This document shows positions 22,177 to 34,283 of a stretch of 64,000 nucleotides of DNA, one piece after another; position 1 is the stretch's first letter, and each line of letters begins with the position of its first letter. The stretch is from Megalobrama amblycephala (lineage: Eukaryota; Chordata; Actinopteri; Cypriniformes; Xenocyprididae), in contig NC_063054.1 in the NCBI RefSeq assembly GCF_018812025.1, positions 38,492,896 to 38,556,895 on the forward strand, given 5' to 3'. Below the pieces are notes generated by a model, which did no database searches, was not told where the DNA came from, and was given only the letters and a program-made list of their open reading frames with translations. A program made the position numbers and the translations under genes.

Positions 22177-23782
22177 ACACTCATAAATATAATGCTTCTT
22201 TATTGGCATTGACGGTTCCATGAAGAACCTTTAATGTCCATGGAACCACTAAAGGTTTTTTACTGGCATCGGTGGTTCCATTAAGAACCTTTAACGTCCA
22301 TGGAACCACAAAAGATTCTTTATTGGCATCAATGGGTCCATGAAGAACCTTTAACATCCATGGAACCACAAAAGGTTTTTTGTTGGCATTGATGGTTCCA
22401 TTAAGAACCTTCAAAATCCATGGAACCACAAAATATTCTTTATTGGCATCAATGGGTCCATGAAGAACCTTTAACATCCATGGAACCACAAAAGGTTTTT
22501 TGTTGGCATCAATGGGTCCATGAAGAACCTTTAACACCCATGGAACCACAAAATATTCTTTATTGGCATCAATAGGTCCATGAAGAACCTTTAATGTCCA
22601 TGGAACCACAAAAGGTTCTTTATTGGCATCGACGGTTCCATGAACAAATGTCCATGGAACCACAAAAGATTCTTTATTGGCATTGATGGTTCCATTAAGA
22701 ACCTTCAAAATCCATGGAACCACAAAATATTCTTTATTGGCATCAGTGGATCCATGAAGAACCTTTAACGTCCATGGAACCACAAAAGGTTCCGTATTGG
22801 CACTGATAGTTCCATGGAGAAATGTCCATGGAACCATAAAAGTTTCTTTATTGGCATTGATGGTTCCATGAAGAACCTTTAACATCCTCTGAACCACAAA
22901 AGGTTCTTGTTTGCCATTGAGGGATCCATGAAGAACCTTTAACGTCCATGGAACCACAAAAGATTCTTTATTGGCATCAATGGGTCCATGAAGAACCTTT
23001 AACATCCATGGAACCACAAAAGGTTTTTTGTTGGCATTGATGGTTCCATTAAGAACCTTCAAAATCCATGGAACCACAAAAGGTTCTTTATTGGCATCGA
23101 CAGTTCCATGAACAAATGTCCATGGAACCACTAAAGGTTCTTTACTGGCATCGATGGTTCCATTAAGAACCTTCAAAATCCATGGAACCACAAAAGATTC
23201 TTTATTGGCATCAGTGGGTCCATGAAGAACCTTTAACGCCCATGGAACCACAAAAGATTCTTTATTGGCATTGATGGTTCCATTAAAAACCTTTGAAATC
23301 CATGGAACCACAAAGTATTCTTTATTGGCATCAGTGGATCCATGAAGAACCTTTAACGTCCATGGAACCACAAAAGGTTCCTTATTGGCACTGATAGTTC
23401 CATGGAGAAATGTCCATGGAACCATAAAAGTTTCTTTATTGGCATTGATGGTTCCATGAAGAACCTTTAACATCCTCTGAACCACAAAAGGTTCTTGTTT
23501 GCCATTGAGGGATCCATGAAGAACCTTTAACGTCCATGGAACCACAAAAGATTCTTTATTGGCATCGATGGTTGATTCCATGAAGAAGTGTCCATGGACC
23601 CACAAAAGGTTTTTTAAAGAGGAAAAAGGTTCTTTAGATTATTAAAAAGTTCTTCACACTGAGAAAATGAAGGTCCTTTTTAGAACTTATCACTGAAAAA
23701 GGTTCTTTGGGGAACTAAAAATGGTTCTTATATGGCAAACCTGTGAAAACCTCCTTTTGAAACCTTTATTTTTAAGAGTGTA
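22177..23782. mobile_element. MITE with internally expanded 60-bp minisatellite
   Basis: The right end, aacctttatttttaagagtg plus ta, and the decayed left end, acactcataaatataatgc, are inverted counterparts. Between 22190 and 23610 a 60-bp unit (ttggcatcgatggttccatg, aagaacctttaacgtccatg, gaaccacaaaaggttcttta) is repeated about 25 times, some copies shortened by 12 bp. Because 60 and 48 are multiples of three and the unit lacks stops in one frame, a 474-codon minus frame stays open. It is a by-product. A block of about 588 bp is itself duplicated (for example ttgccattgagggatcc near 22911 and 23499). Confidence 0.88.
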
Positions 23783-24690
23783 GATACAAAAATATGAAAA
23801 TGCATATACAATATCACGGTAAAAAACTCTTTTTGCGATATCACAGAGAGCTGATGCAATCCCATCACCCTCTCCGGCCCTCAGAGCACAACAACGGCTC
23901 TCCTCAAGCGTCCTCCATCAATTAAAGCCCTAAAAGTCACAATTAATCAAGTGACAAGAGTTCAGCTCTGACAAGAGTTCAATTAGGACAGAGTGTGATG
24001 GTGATCAAAAGCAACAGTTCACAGGAAGTCCTGATTAAAGCCACTGTAACGTGATTAACAGTGTCATTTAGGCACGTTTGTTGTTTTTCACCATTTTGTT
24101 TAGCAAACACAGAAAGCAGGAAGGAGGAAGCACGTCATTCGCCGTAACGGCACAGCAAAGGTGGGATTGCATAATTACATCTATCGAGAAATAATTACAT
24201 CCTCACAAACGCGGGTAATTGCTCTGGGACAATCACACTAGATGTCTGCGAGCACATTAGAGCGCAATAACGACTATAGCTCAGCGCTGGAGGTCACCGT
24301 CTGCAAATTAAACATCTCACAACACTTTGGAGTTTGGAGACCTTGTTAATTTGAAGTTCTCAGGGGTTTGGGTTTTTAGATCCAAACTGAATGTGCGTAA
24401 ACATCTGTGATATTTTGCGGCAGGACTCTCGCCCTTCAAACCATTGATTAATCACTGCAGACAGATGTTCAAGTCACGACAAACTCCACATCCGTCTTCA
24501 CTCGTGCAGTTCTGTAGTTACAACAGATGGAATTAAAAGACAATCATACTTCTGTCGATTTCTAATTATCAACAAATGTAAAGAGCCTCACACACCCAAA
24601 TCAATCATAGGGGCACTGGATGAAATCACAATATAAACTAGAAAAATATTAATCATGACTCGAGTTTGCAAAAATCACAAAAAAAATTAA
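23783..24690. other. single-copy-looking intronic sequence
   Basis: The block 23860-24340 has balanced composition and homeodomain-type ATTA words (cataattacatctatcg, aattaatcaagtgac). It could be a conserved non-coding element, but conservation cannot be judged here. Confidence 0.35.
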
Positions 24691-24743
24691 AGAGCAACAT
24701 TTTCCAAAAACATTGCTCACTAAATTTTTTTTTTAATTTTTGC

Positions 24744-24792
<49 letters not shown>

Positions 24793-25700
24793 TTATTTTT
24801 TATTTTTTTATAAAACTATTTTTGTAATTTTCCAAAAACGTTGCTCATTAATTTTTTTTAATTTTTTTTTGTAAACTATTATTGTCATTTTTTTTTGTAC
24901 AGAAGAGGATTAGGGCCAAGCAATAATAAAAAAATAAAACCATTTCGAGAAAAAAGTCGAAATAAAACGTTGAGAATAAACTCGTTAAATTATGAGAAAA
25001 AACTCGTTAAATTTCAAGAAAAAAGTCGAGATAAAATGTTGAGAATAAAGTCATTAAATTATGAGATAAAAGTCGTTAAATTATCAGAACAAATTCGTTA
25101 AATTATGAGAAAAATGTCGTTAAATTTCGAGAAAAAAGTCTAGATAAAATGTTGAGAATAAACTCATTAAATTATGAGAAAAAAGTTGTTAAATTACGAG
25201 AACAAATACGTTAAATTATGAATTTGTTCTCATAATTTAACGACTTTTTTCTCGAAATTTAACAACTTTTTTCTCATAATTTAACGAATTTGTTCTCGTA
25301 ATTTAACAACTTTTTTTCTTTAATGAGTTTATTCTCAACATTTTATCTCAACTTATTTCTCGAAATTTAACAAGTTTTTTCTCGAAATTTAACAACTTTA
25401 ATCTCGAGATGGTTTGATTTTTTTATTATTGCTTGGCCCTAATCCTCTTCTGTATTTTTCCATAAATGTTGCTCATTAAAATATTTTTGCAAACAATTTT
25501 TTTATTTTTTCAAAAAACATTTATAAAAATATTTTTGTGATGTTTGCAAACAATTTTTTTGTAATTTAAAAAAAAAAAAAACATTTCTAAAAATATTTTT
25601 GTGGTTTTTGCAAACAATTTTTTGAGATTTTTCAAATAATGTTCCTATTTTTGTGATATTTCCAAAACTGTTTCTCATAAAAATATTTTTGTGATTTTTT
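24691..25700. repeat. degenerate 'ccaaaaacattgctca' tandem repeat interrupted by an insertion
   Basis: Words such as tttccaaaaacattgctcac and atttttgcaaacaa recur at 24700-24890 and 25455-25700. Between them sits the foldback element 24898-25454. A (TA)n microsatellite occupies 24744-24790. Confidence 0.75.
24898..25454. mobile_element. TA-flanked foldback element with CAGAAGAGG ends
   Basis: Terminal inverted repeats of about 51 bp with two mismatches begin cagaagaggattagggccaa (24900) and end inverted at 25452. Both ends abut TA, as expected of Tc1/mariner-type insertion. The interior consists of short tandem words (gagaaaaaagtcgttaaatt) running forward and then inverted. A 68-codon plus frame at the left end is not a gene. 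Confidence 0.85.
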
Positions 25701-27176
25701 GCAAACTAGAAAAGAAAAGTTTACAAGACAAAAATGATGGAAAAATATAACTATACAATGACAGACAGACAAGAAACATAATTTGAGGAATCATTAATAT
25801 CACATAATAACATTAATTAATAATAATTTAAAAACTCCTGTAGGGATGAGGTATTCTGTAGGCCAAACCCAGAAACGAGCACTTGCACTTCTGGTTCCGT
25901 CCTCCTGAAGTCAATGAGTTTTGGTTAAATTGAGTTGATGAAGAGTTGATGAAGCTCAATGATGGTGATGTTGAAGTCAAGCGACATTTACAGCCTACAT
26001 TTAGCTTTGTACTTCTGCTTCATTTGTGAAGATCATCATGACGAACAAAACATGAGAGTCATAAACTTCTGTTGGTCACAGATCGTATTTTCTGCAATAA
26101 CCCAAAAGCTAATGAAAAAATCATATTGGGTTTTTGTCGAGGGAACCAGAGAGAAGCTGCAACCTACAAAAATACACCATCTATAAAGGTTTTAAACGCT
26201 TCAGGACATTAAAGGTGGTGTTTTAGTCTAAACATTCCTGGTGTTTGTATAAAAGCGAACGCTCTTGTGAGGACACATTGTCCCTACAGAAATATGTTTC
26301 ACATTAGTGATATGTTAAAGCCAGTATAGCCGTACGCCGGCCAATTAAGTGTATAATTAATTCAGAACAGCTTTACGCTTGCAGTGAAAGATAACCAGAA
26401 GACCTATAAACAACAAACACGCTTCTCAGTGTAGAAACACGCTTGGAAAAATCTATGCAAAAGCAAACAAGCTCAGCAAATCTCTCTGAAACTTAAAACG
26501 GCAGGCGTTTTTTTTCCAGGACGTTTTTAATTCGTGCCCATGAATTCAGTCCAGGCTGGAAGATTATAAAACAGAAAGTGTGTGTTTGGAAGAGAGAAAA
26601 GAGTAAAAAAACGACTCAGTTCATGACCTCTTTAAAAACTGGACCTTTAAAAAACACTGTTTTGGGAATTTATTTTTATTATCTGGGATATAAAACTGCT
26701 CTCCCTCTTTTCAAGACACACTTGTGAGAGCAAATCAGCTGATTCACAGATGTGATTGACACCGATCTCATTCCATAAGCGAGCCGACGGGAAGCGCGTC
26801 GATCCGCTCTCAAACAATGAGCGGATCACAAGAGCATGAAATTGAGCGGCTGCTGCGGGACGAACGACCGACAGAGACAAAGAAGGACGGAAAAAAGGGG
26901 CAAACACTGACGTGGTTTGTTCTGTAACGCCGAACGCTTTTGTGATTCAGCTCCAGCGAGACCCTTGACCTGCAGAGAGCAAAGTAATTTCAGCATAAAT
27001 GGGGCGACAACAATTTCTACTGCTGTAAAAACCGACGTGTTTCACGAGGCCTGCGGTGCATGAGGGTCAAACAATGATTGCTGGAGCGCTTTAACAAAAC
27101 AGCACCATTCAAAACCTTTTCTTACAAAGAAACTTCAGTCCACTCCTGTGTGCACACAAGCAGGCAGATATTAAAG
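25701..27176. other. unassigned intronic sequence
   Basis: Mixed DNA without clear repeats. The stretch 26740-27080 has higher CpG and appears single-copy. Small frames at 25959-26186 (plus) and 26647-26907 (minus) have no recognisable product. Confidence 0.35.
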
Positions 27177-27300
27177 AGACCTAGAGCGTGTTTTTATGAT
27201 TGAATGTTGATTATTTTCCTCATATTCTCCATTGTTCAGCTCCTCTCTTCCCAGTCTGTCAGTAATGCTCTGTTTAGTTCCTGTTTCTATGAAGTTACAG
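27177..27300. mobile_element. truncated GGACC-type MITE
   Basis: It shares gattgaatgttgattatttt, cagctcctctcttcccagtc and tgtcagtaatgctctgttta with 6030-6120. It is cut off before the GC-rich core. Confidence 0.7.
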
Positions 27301-27352
27301 TATTTATTAATCTTTGAGCTGTTCATTGTTCGCTCGAGTCTATTAAACATTG

Positions 27353-27695
27353 TTAAAGGATTAGTTCAGAATTCAGATTTCCTGATAATTTACGTCATGT
27401 GTGGAGCATCACAGAGCAGTGCAAGACGAGCATTTGTGGTTAAAAAGTATATAATTTTATTTTTTTTAGAAAATGAGTGATGGTTTCTCTAGATAAGACT
27501 CTTATTCCTCGTCTGGGATCATGTAGAGCTCTTTGAAGCTGCACTGAAACTGACATTTGAACCCGTTGAACCCCAGTGAAGTCCACTATGTGGAGAAAAA
27601 TCCTGGAATGATTTCTTTAATTTCTTTTCGACTGAAGAAAGAAAGACGAGTAAATTATCATGAAATTTTCATTTAGAAGTGAACTAATCCTTTAA
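27353..27695. mobile_element. TTAAAGGATTAGTTC-ended MITE, copy 1
   Basis: It begins ttaaaggattagttc and ends gaactaatcctttaa, perfect 15-bp inverted ends. A homologous copy is at 59519-59837. Internal matches include cgtctgggatcatgtagagc and cccgttgaaccccagtgaag. It is non-coding. Confidence 0.9.
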
Positions 27696-28212
27696 GTTTA
27701 TATTTAAGGTTAGTTTTTCTTCTTTAAACTGCATTACAGGAAAGCAAAAAGACTGACAGTAAATCAATGAACACAGTATAACGCACGTTTGCACAACTAA
27801 AGCGCAGATTCACTGCGAAACTGACGACAGAATGATTCAGTATCTGAGCGGATGTGATTCTGGAGGAGGATCGCTCGGCTAATTCGGCTCTGATCACACG
27901 GAGCAGGTCGATGTATCAAAGCCCGGCCTGCACACGTATGATTTACGACCTTACATACCGCTTCATAATGAAAGTCAAGGGCATCTATAGCTGCCTGTCA
28001 GCGCGAGAGAGGCGCTAATGCTTCGAACCCCAGAGAAAATCCACTACAAAACGCCAACAAGAGACGCTGTAATTGTTCAGCAGCCTTCACAGGACTGATA
28101 CACATTCACAGGTTATTCATCAGAGCAGAACTGTAGAAAAACACACTGAGAGTTTTTTGTATGATTGAACGATTTTTACATTTTACAAGAAATCGCTACA
28201 CAACTTATCATA
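27696..28212. other. single-copy-looking intronic sequence
   Basis: No repeat or exon recognised. Bases 27790-28080 are CpG-containing and of balanced composition. Confidence 0.35.
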
Positions 28213-30330
28213 AAGAAGAGTCTCTTCTGCTCACCAAGGTGGCATTTATTTGATCAAAAATACAGTAAAAATTGTGAAATATTATTCCAATGTAAATCAA
28301 ATGTGTTCTATGTGAATATATAGTAAAGTGTAATTTATTCCTGTGATCAAAGCTGAATTTATTTGATTAAAAATACAGTAAAAATTTGAAATATTATTAC
28401 AATTTAAAATAACTTATTTCTATGTGAATATATAGTGAAGTATAATTTATTCCTGATCAAAGCTGAATTTATTTGATCAAAAATACATAAAAAATTTGAA
28501 ATATTATTACAATTTAAAATAACTTTGTAGGGACATGGCCAGAGTAAAGGCGGGGAGACACTGCTTGAAGTCAATATGTTGTATTTATTGACTCAACACT
28601 TGCATTTCACAAAAAAAAAAACAAAAGAAAACAAACAATAACAAAACACATGAAACCCGGGACACTAATGTTGACCCTCCTCACGGAGGCCCCAACCAGA
28701 AACTGACTCTAGCAAGCACAGTGAACCATTTAAACTCAAGAGTCAAACCAAATCATAAATCACAGGGGAAAAGAAAAATCATACATATACATAAACACAT
28801 AAATAAACTCAATAATTGAATATCAAATTCAAAATATATTAACAATCAATAATACCAAAATAAATACAAAAAAAATAAATAAAACAATACGCTTATACAT
28901 GCATTCAAATAAACACAATGAAACAATGACCCCCTGCTGGTACTGTTAAGTAGACTATGCCTACACTACCCATAATTCCTTTGAGTTGCATAAAAAAGGA
29001 AACCGGAAGGCTGCACTCCCTCTTAAACCCCCACACCCGGAACCATGCTGCAGCCATGATCCCAGAAACAAAAAGGTAAGAAAATGGAAGTTGATAAACT
29101 ATAAATAAAAGAAAGAAAGAAAACTCCTGGTGTCTTTTTTCTGTTGTCTAATGTGCACCTTAGACTAGGAAAAATAACCCAAAGTAATTTTTAAACAAAC
29201 ATTTATACAAATAAACCAAAAAAATATATAAACCAAAATAAACAGGATATACACCCAAGTTATGAGCAATTAGGGGTAACCTTGAATCTTCACAAACTTA
29301 TTTCTATGTGAATATATAGTAAAGTATAATTTATTCCTTTGATCAAAGCTGAATTTATTTGATCAAAAATACAGTAAAATTTTAAAATATTATTACAATT
29401 TAAAATAACTTATTTCTATGTGAATGTATAGTAAAGTATAATTTATTCCTGATCAAAGCTGAATTTATTTGATCAAAAATACAGTAAAAATTTGAAATAT
29501 TATTACAATTTAAAATAACTTATTTGTATGTGAATATATAGTAAAGTATAATTTATTCCTGATCAAAGCTGAATTTATTTGATCAAAAATACAGTAAAAA
29601 TTTGAAATATTACTACAATTTAAAATAACTTATTTCTATGTGAATATATAGTGAAGTATAATTTATTCCTTTGATCAAAGCTGAATTTATTTGATCAAAA
29701 ATACAGTAAAAATTTGAAATATTATTACAATTTAAAATAACTTATTTCTATGTGAATATCTAGTAAAGTGTAATTTATTCCTGTGATCAAAGCTGAATTT
29801 TCAGCATCATTACTCCAGTCTTCAGAGTCACATGATCCTTCAGAAATCATTGATATGATGATTTGATGCTCAAGAAACATTTATGATTGAAAACAGTCAT
29901 ATTTCTCTGGATACCGTCATATATTTTAATTTCCAGGATTATTTAACAAACAGAAAGTTTAAAAAAAAAACAGCATTTATTAGAAACAGAATCTTTTGTA
30001 ACATTATAAATGTTACTTTTGATCAATTTAATGCATCCTTGATGAATAAAAGTGTTAATTTCTTGCATTACTTACCCCAAACATTTGAATGGTTTGAAAT
30101 CTGAATGTTTGTGCAGCAAATCATCATATCAGAATGATTTCTGAAGGATCATGTGACACTGAAGACTGGAGTAATGATGCTGAAAATTCAGCTTTGATCA
30201 CAGGAATAAATTACACTTTACTATATATTCACATAGAAAACAGCTGATTTACATTGGAATAATATTTCACAATTTTTACTGTATTTTTGATCAAATAAAT
30301 GCAGCTTTGGTGAGCAGAAGAGACTCTTTC
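28213..30330 (+). mobile_element. 'gatcaaaaatacagtaaa' element with internal tandem amplification, plus an inverted second copy
   Basis: A segment of about 110 bp (tttgatcaaaaatacagtaa, gaaatattattacaatttaa, tatgtgaatatatagtaaag) is repeated several times on each side of the solo LTR at 28526-29294. The element then continues into its 3' half (29800-30090, gatcaatttaatgcatcctt). From about 30110 to 30330 a second copy is in reverse orientation. Both are non-coding. Confidence 0.85.
28526..29294. mobile_element. solo LTR with 5-bp target-site duplication
   Basis: The 769-bp insert starts TGTAGGGACATGG and ends GAATCTTCACA (TG...CA) and is flanked by the direct duplication AACTT (28521-28525 and 29295-29299). 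It splits one unit of the surrounding tandem element, so the empty site can be read off. It contains tataaataaaagaaag near 29100, poly(A)-like runs and no open frame. The structure is that of an LTR left after recombination between the two ends of an LTR retrotransposon. Superfamily and orientation are not determinable here. Confidence 0.85.
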
Positions 30331-31095
30331 CTATATTTATCCATCCACTATTTGTTACAAAACGTTGGTAATAACTATAATAACTCAGTGACATTTAAAA
30401 GCAGCAGTTGTAAAGTTCCTTCAGTGATGTTTCTCATTAGCAGTCCCACTAGCAGAAGAAGAGAGATGGTGTACCTTCACTCCTCTTAATAACGCTTTAA
30501 TTGTGAGCTTCATCAGCAGTGACACGAGCGGAACGGCCGCGGACGATTCCCAGCGACACCGTTAACAATGCAGGACGGCCTCCAGAGAATCCAGACCTGA
30601 CGTGTCGTTCGTTTGAGTATTCAGCAACAATTATTCATGCCAGCCGGGAATCAGCGTAACTCTTTGTGATGAGAACGCAGGGAATGTTGTGTATGAAATG
30701 AAGGTTAAATGTGGGCCAAACACTTCACAGACGCTCTAATTAGAGTTCCTTTCATGCGTCTGCGAGGGTCTTAACAACATTCGGTGGTAAAATGCCACAT
30801 ACATCTCCAGCCCAACATCTCCACACGAGCACTTGACCTGTTTAACTGATGAACACAGAGACCAGCGTCAGCATGTCAGTGTGAGGAACAACAATTATGA
30901 CTATCAAAGATGATCAATATCCTGCTGGAAAATACAGATTTAACTGGAGCTGCTTTCGATCATCATCATTGGACAATGACCAGAAACTACATCACAAAGT
31001 TACAAGTTTAGCAGTTTCAACCTGCTACGAGCTATATGTGTCAACACTAACAAACAAATACATCAATAGATTTTATACATACAAATAAATGTTGT
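30331..31095. other. single-copy-looking intronic sequence
   Basis: Bases 30490-30870 have balanced composition with CpGs and no repeat match in the window. It may be a non-coding regulatory segment. No exon is seen. Confidence 0.35.
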
Positions 31096-31775
31096 ATGCA
31101 TAAAAAATAAACATTGTAAGTCTGTAATGTATATATAAAACATTATACATAAATTAAAAAATATAAAAATAAAATAAATATATAACATAAAACCAGCCTA
31201 CGTCTGTTACATATGTCTGTAATGTGTGTGTGTGTGTGTATACACACACACACATACATTAATAAATAAATAAATATTCAAATAAAATAAATATTCAGAC
31301 ATTATATAACCATATTATGTCTGTAATGTATATATTAGAATACTAGAATATTATTAGAATAATTAGAATATTAGAATAAATATATATTTACACATAAATA
31401 TATAAATAAATAAATAAATATTAAAAATTAAATAATAAATGTGTATAAAAGTAAATAAACATTGTATGTCTGTAATATTCGATAAATAAATATTATATAC
31501 ATTATATACATATACACCATGTATATATAATATATTAATAAACAATTAAATAAATAAATATTAAAATAAATAAATAATTAAAAAATAAACATTGTACATC
31601 TGTGATGTATGTATGTATATATATAAACATTGATAAATAATTAAATATTAAAAAATAAATAAATAAATGTTGTGTGAATAAAATAAATAAACATTGTATG
31701 TCTGTAATATTAAATAAATAAATAAATATTTTATATATACATTGTATTCTAATGTATAATCAGGTATGCATTACT
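31096..31775. repeat. AT-rich degenerate tandem repeat
   Basis: The words attgtatgtctgtaatgt, atatatata and aaataaataaatatt recur throughout. A tgtgtgtg/acacacac hairpin lies at about 31228-31255. Confidence 0.85.
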
Positions 31776-32832
31776 TATTCCTTATTAATATCAAATTTAA
31801 TTCGTTCTTTTTGTACTTCAAACAAAACACACAAACTTTCTTCAGATTCATGTAAGATACCAAAGTCAGAGATCTCAAAAAGATCTGAAATCATATTAAA
31901 ATCAATCAATCAGTCAAAATGATTGGGTAAAATTGTTCAAAGACCAAATTATCTGATCAAAATTACATCGTATGCCTCTCGTGCATCAGTTTTTATGCCT
32001 ACAAAGGAATTTCAGAAGCTGAATTTCCAATGAAATGAAACTGAGAAATCAATTAAACCTCCTGAATTATTTCGCTCTATTCTGAATCAAACTGAACACG
32101 TCTCATCATTTACATCCACATGTTCACACGCAATAATACACCCACACCAAATGATTCATTTTCTCAATTAATTCCAGCATGTAAATCCACACTTAAATAA
32201 GACCTGAAATTGAGCCTGGAAGCCTTACATATATTATATATTATATTATATTATAGTATATTATATTATATTATATTACATTATATTATAATTAAATAAA
32301 ATATCACAACATTAAAGTAAATCACTTGTAAATAATAAGAAAATAATTTATGATTCCAAGTAAAAAAAAAATATATATATATATAATAGTAACATACTAG
32401 TCATTGTAAGTGACATGAACAGTTTTATGTGTGTTAATCAGCGGTGATGGCGACAGGTGTAACGTCACACGTGTTGAACGTCAGCAGTAGATCCGCGTCG
32501 CTCTGCGGTGATGGAGTCTGATAGTGACGCCGCTGGGAACACGAACAGGATTTGCTCAGAGCTCATTCTTCACACGGCGGGAGGTTTCGGCACACGAGCC
32601 AGATTCTGCCATCATCACCTGATCCAGCTCCCGTCCAATCACACACACACACACACACTGCCAGAAGAACAGCTTCTACATGAACCTGAGAGCTTCCGTC
32701 AGAGCCATCCCATCATGGGATCATTCAATTATGCATTTAGTTTTAATTCATTAATTTTTCATTTTAATAACATTTTTTAATGAATTAAACAGCTGGTAAA
32801 CATACTTTATCAAAAAAAACCTGAATTAACCC
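31776..32832. other. unassigned intronic sequence with AT microsatellite
   Basis: An (ATATT)n-like run is at about 32228-32290. A CpG-rich patch at 32440-32600 contains a small plus frame with no known domain. Confidence 0.35.
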
Positions 32833-32888
32833 ATTAAACATGAAAGTATTATGCAATCGTTTCAGACATTTCTCCTTATTTAGAACCT
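32833..32888 (-). repeat. dispersed repeat end shared with the 37-40 kb array
   Basis: It is the inverted homologue of 40166-40222 (aaggagaaatgtct, gattgcataata, tttcatgtttaa). It shows that the right flank of the 37-40 kb minisatellite belongs to a dispersed element. Confidence 0.75.
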
Positions 32889-32920
32889 TTTTGGCATTAA
32901 ATGCTCTTCAAAATGTAAAA

Positions 32921-33406
32921 ATCCATATATAAACAACAAATGCCTGCAGAGGGCGCTGGTGATTGTTGTTACACTTTACAGCAGATCTAATCTTTGTTTA
33001 ATATTGGCCAAACAACATCCACTTAATTATTATTATTGAATATTAAACATTTATGATTGAAAACAGTTATATTTTTGTGGATACCGTCATATATTTTAAT
33101 TTCCAGGATTATTTGACAAACAGAAAGTTAAAAAAACAACAACATTTATTTGAAATAGAATCTTTTGTAACATTATAAATGTCACTTTTGATCAATTTAA
33201 TGCATCCTTGATGAATAAAAGTATTAATTTCTTGCATTACTGACCACAAACTGCATCAAATCAAATCATCATCAAATCCATATATAAACAACAAATGCCT
33301 GCAGAGGGCGCTGGTGATTGTTGTTACACTTTACAGCAGGTCTAATCCTTGTTTAATATTGGCCAAACAACATCCACTTAATTATTATTATTGAATATTA
33401 AACATT
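32921..33406 (+). repeat. 131-bp direct duplication around a MITE fragment
   Basis: Bases 32921-33051 and 33276-33406 are almost identical (offset 355), including gcctgcagagggcgctggtg and aatattggccaaacaacatc. Between them (33046-33250) is the 3' half of a 'gatcaaaaatacagtaaa' element. Confidence 0.9.
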
Positions 33407-34130
33407 AAGTTATTGTCCACTTAATCTTTAACCTTTATTTACTATCAAACAACATCAGAGAGCTTCACGCCATCATAGCAAATGCTCCGCTTTAACATGC
33501 AGAGTAATTTTTGCTCGGGCGTGTTTATCAGCTGCACCTCTGCATGGCATTTAACAGGCAAAGGCCAGCGGCGCGAGAGAAGACGCTGAATCTGATCAAG
33601 TGTCTCTGAGGATCCTTTGTTTGCAGATGCCACCAGTGCTCTGGCATGTTTTTCAATGAGCTCTTTTTCACACAAGGACTCGCCGTTCGCCCGCAGACCC
33701 TCTCAGATCACACACGACAGCCATCATTTAATCACATAAACCCATCGCCCCACAGAATAATTAACTCGCTGAAGGAAAACAGACTAATGGCGTCACGAGG
33801 GGGAGCACTGCAAGGTTATCTGCTAGAAATATACAATTAAACCTCATTTGGATTGCATAATAATGGAGAATATAGAGAAGCAACTGATAAAGTCAAACCC
33901 TGCTTAGATGATCTCGACAGAAGAACTAGTGATTGTATTTAGCTTGAATGCATTAATTCAGGTCACTGCATCTACACTGAAAAACAACTGGTGTAGGATT
34001 TACTTTGAGACCATTTTCACTCAGAAATCGCTGGTAAATTTCACAAATGATTACATGGAAATGACATGTAGTGCATTGAATTAAACAGTTTTAAAGCAGT
34101 CGATAAATCGATAAATAAAAATTACTGAAT
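33407..34130. other. single-copy-looking intronic sequence
   Basis: Bases 33450-33800 have balanced composition with CpGs. Overlapping small frames on both strands have no recognisable product. Confidence 0.35.
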
Positions 34131-34283
34131 GAATGAATGATAAATAAATGAATGAATAAAAATGATTGTATGAATGATAAATAAATAAATAAAAATTAAT
34201 AAATGAATCAATAAATTAATTCATTAATTAATAAAAATGAACTAATGAATATATAAACACATAAATAAGAATAAATAAATATA

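Noticed and set aside
22181..23605. 474-codon open frame on minus with repeated VPW.LKVLHG motifs
   Set aside because: It is generated by a 60-bp minisatellite inside a MITE. Unit lengths are multiples of three and stop-free in one frame. There is no signal peptide, domain or splice evidence.
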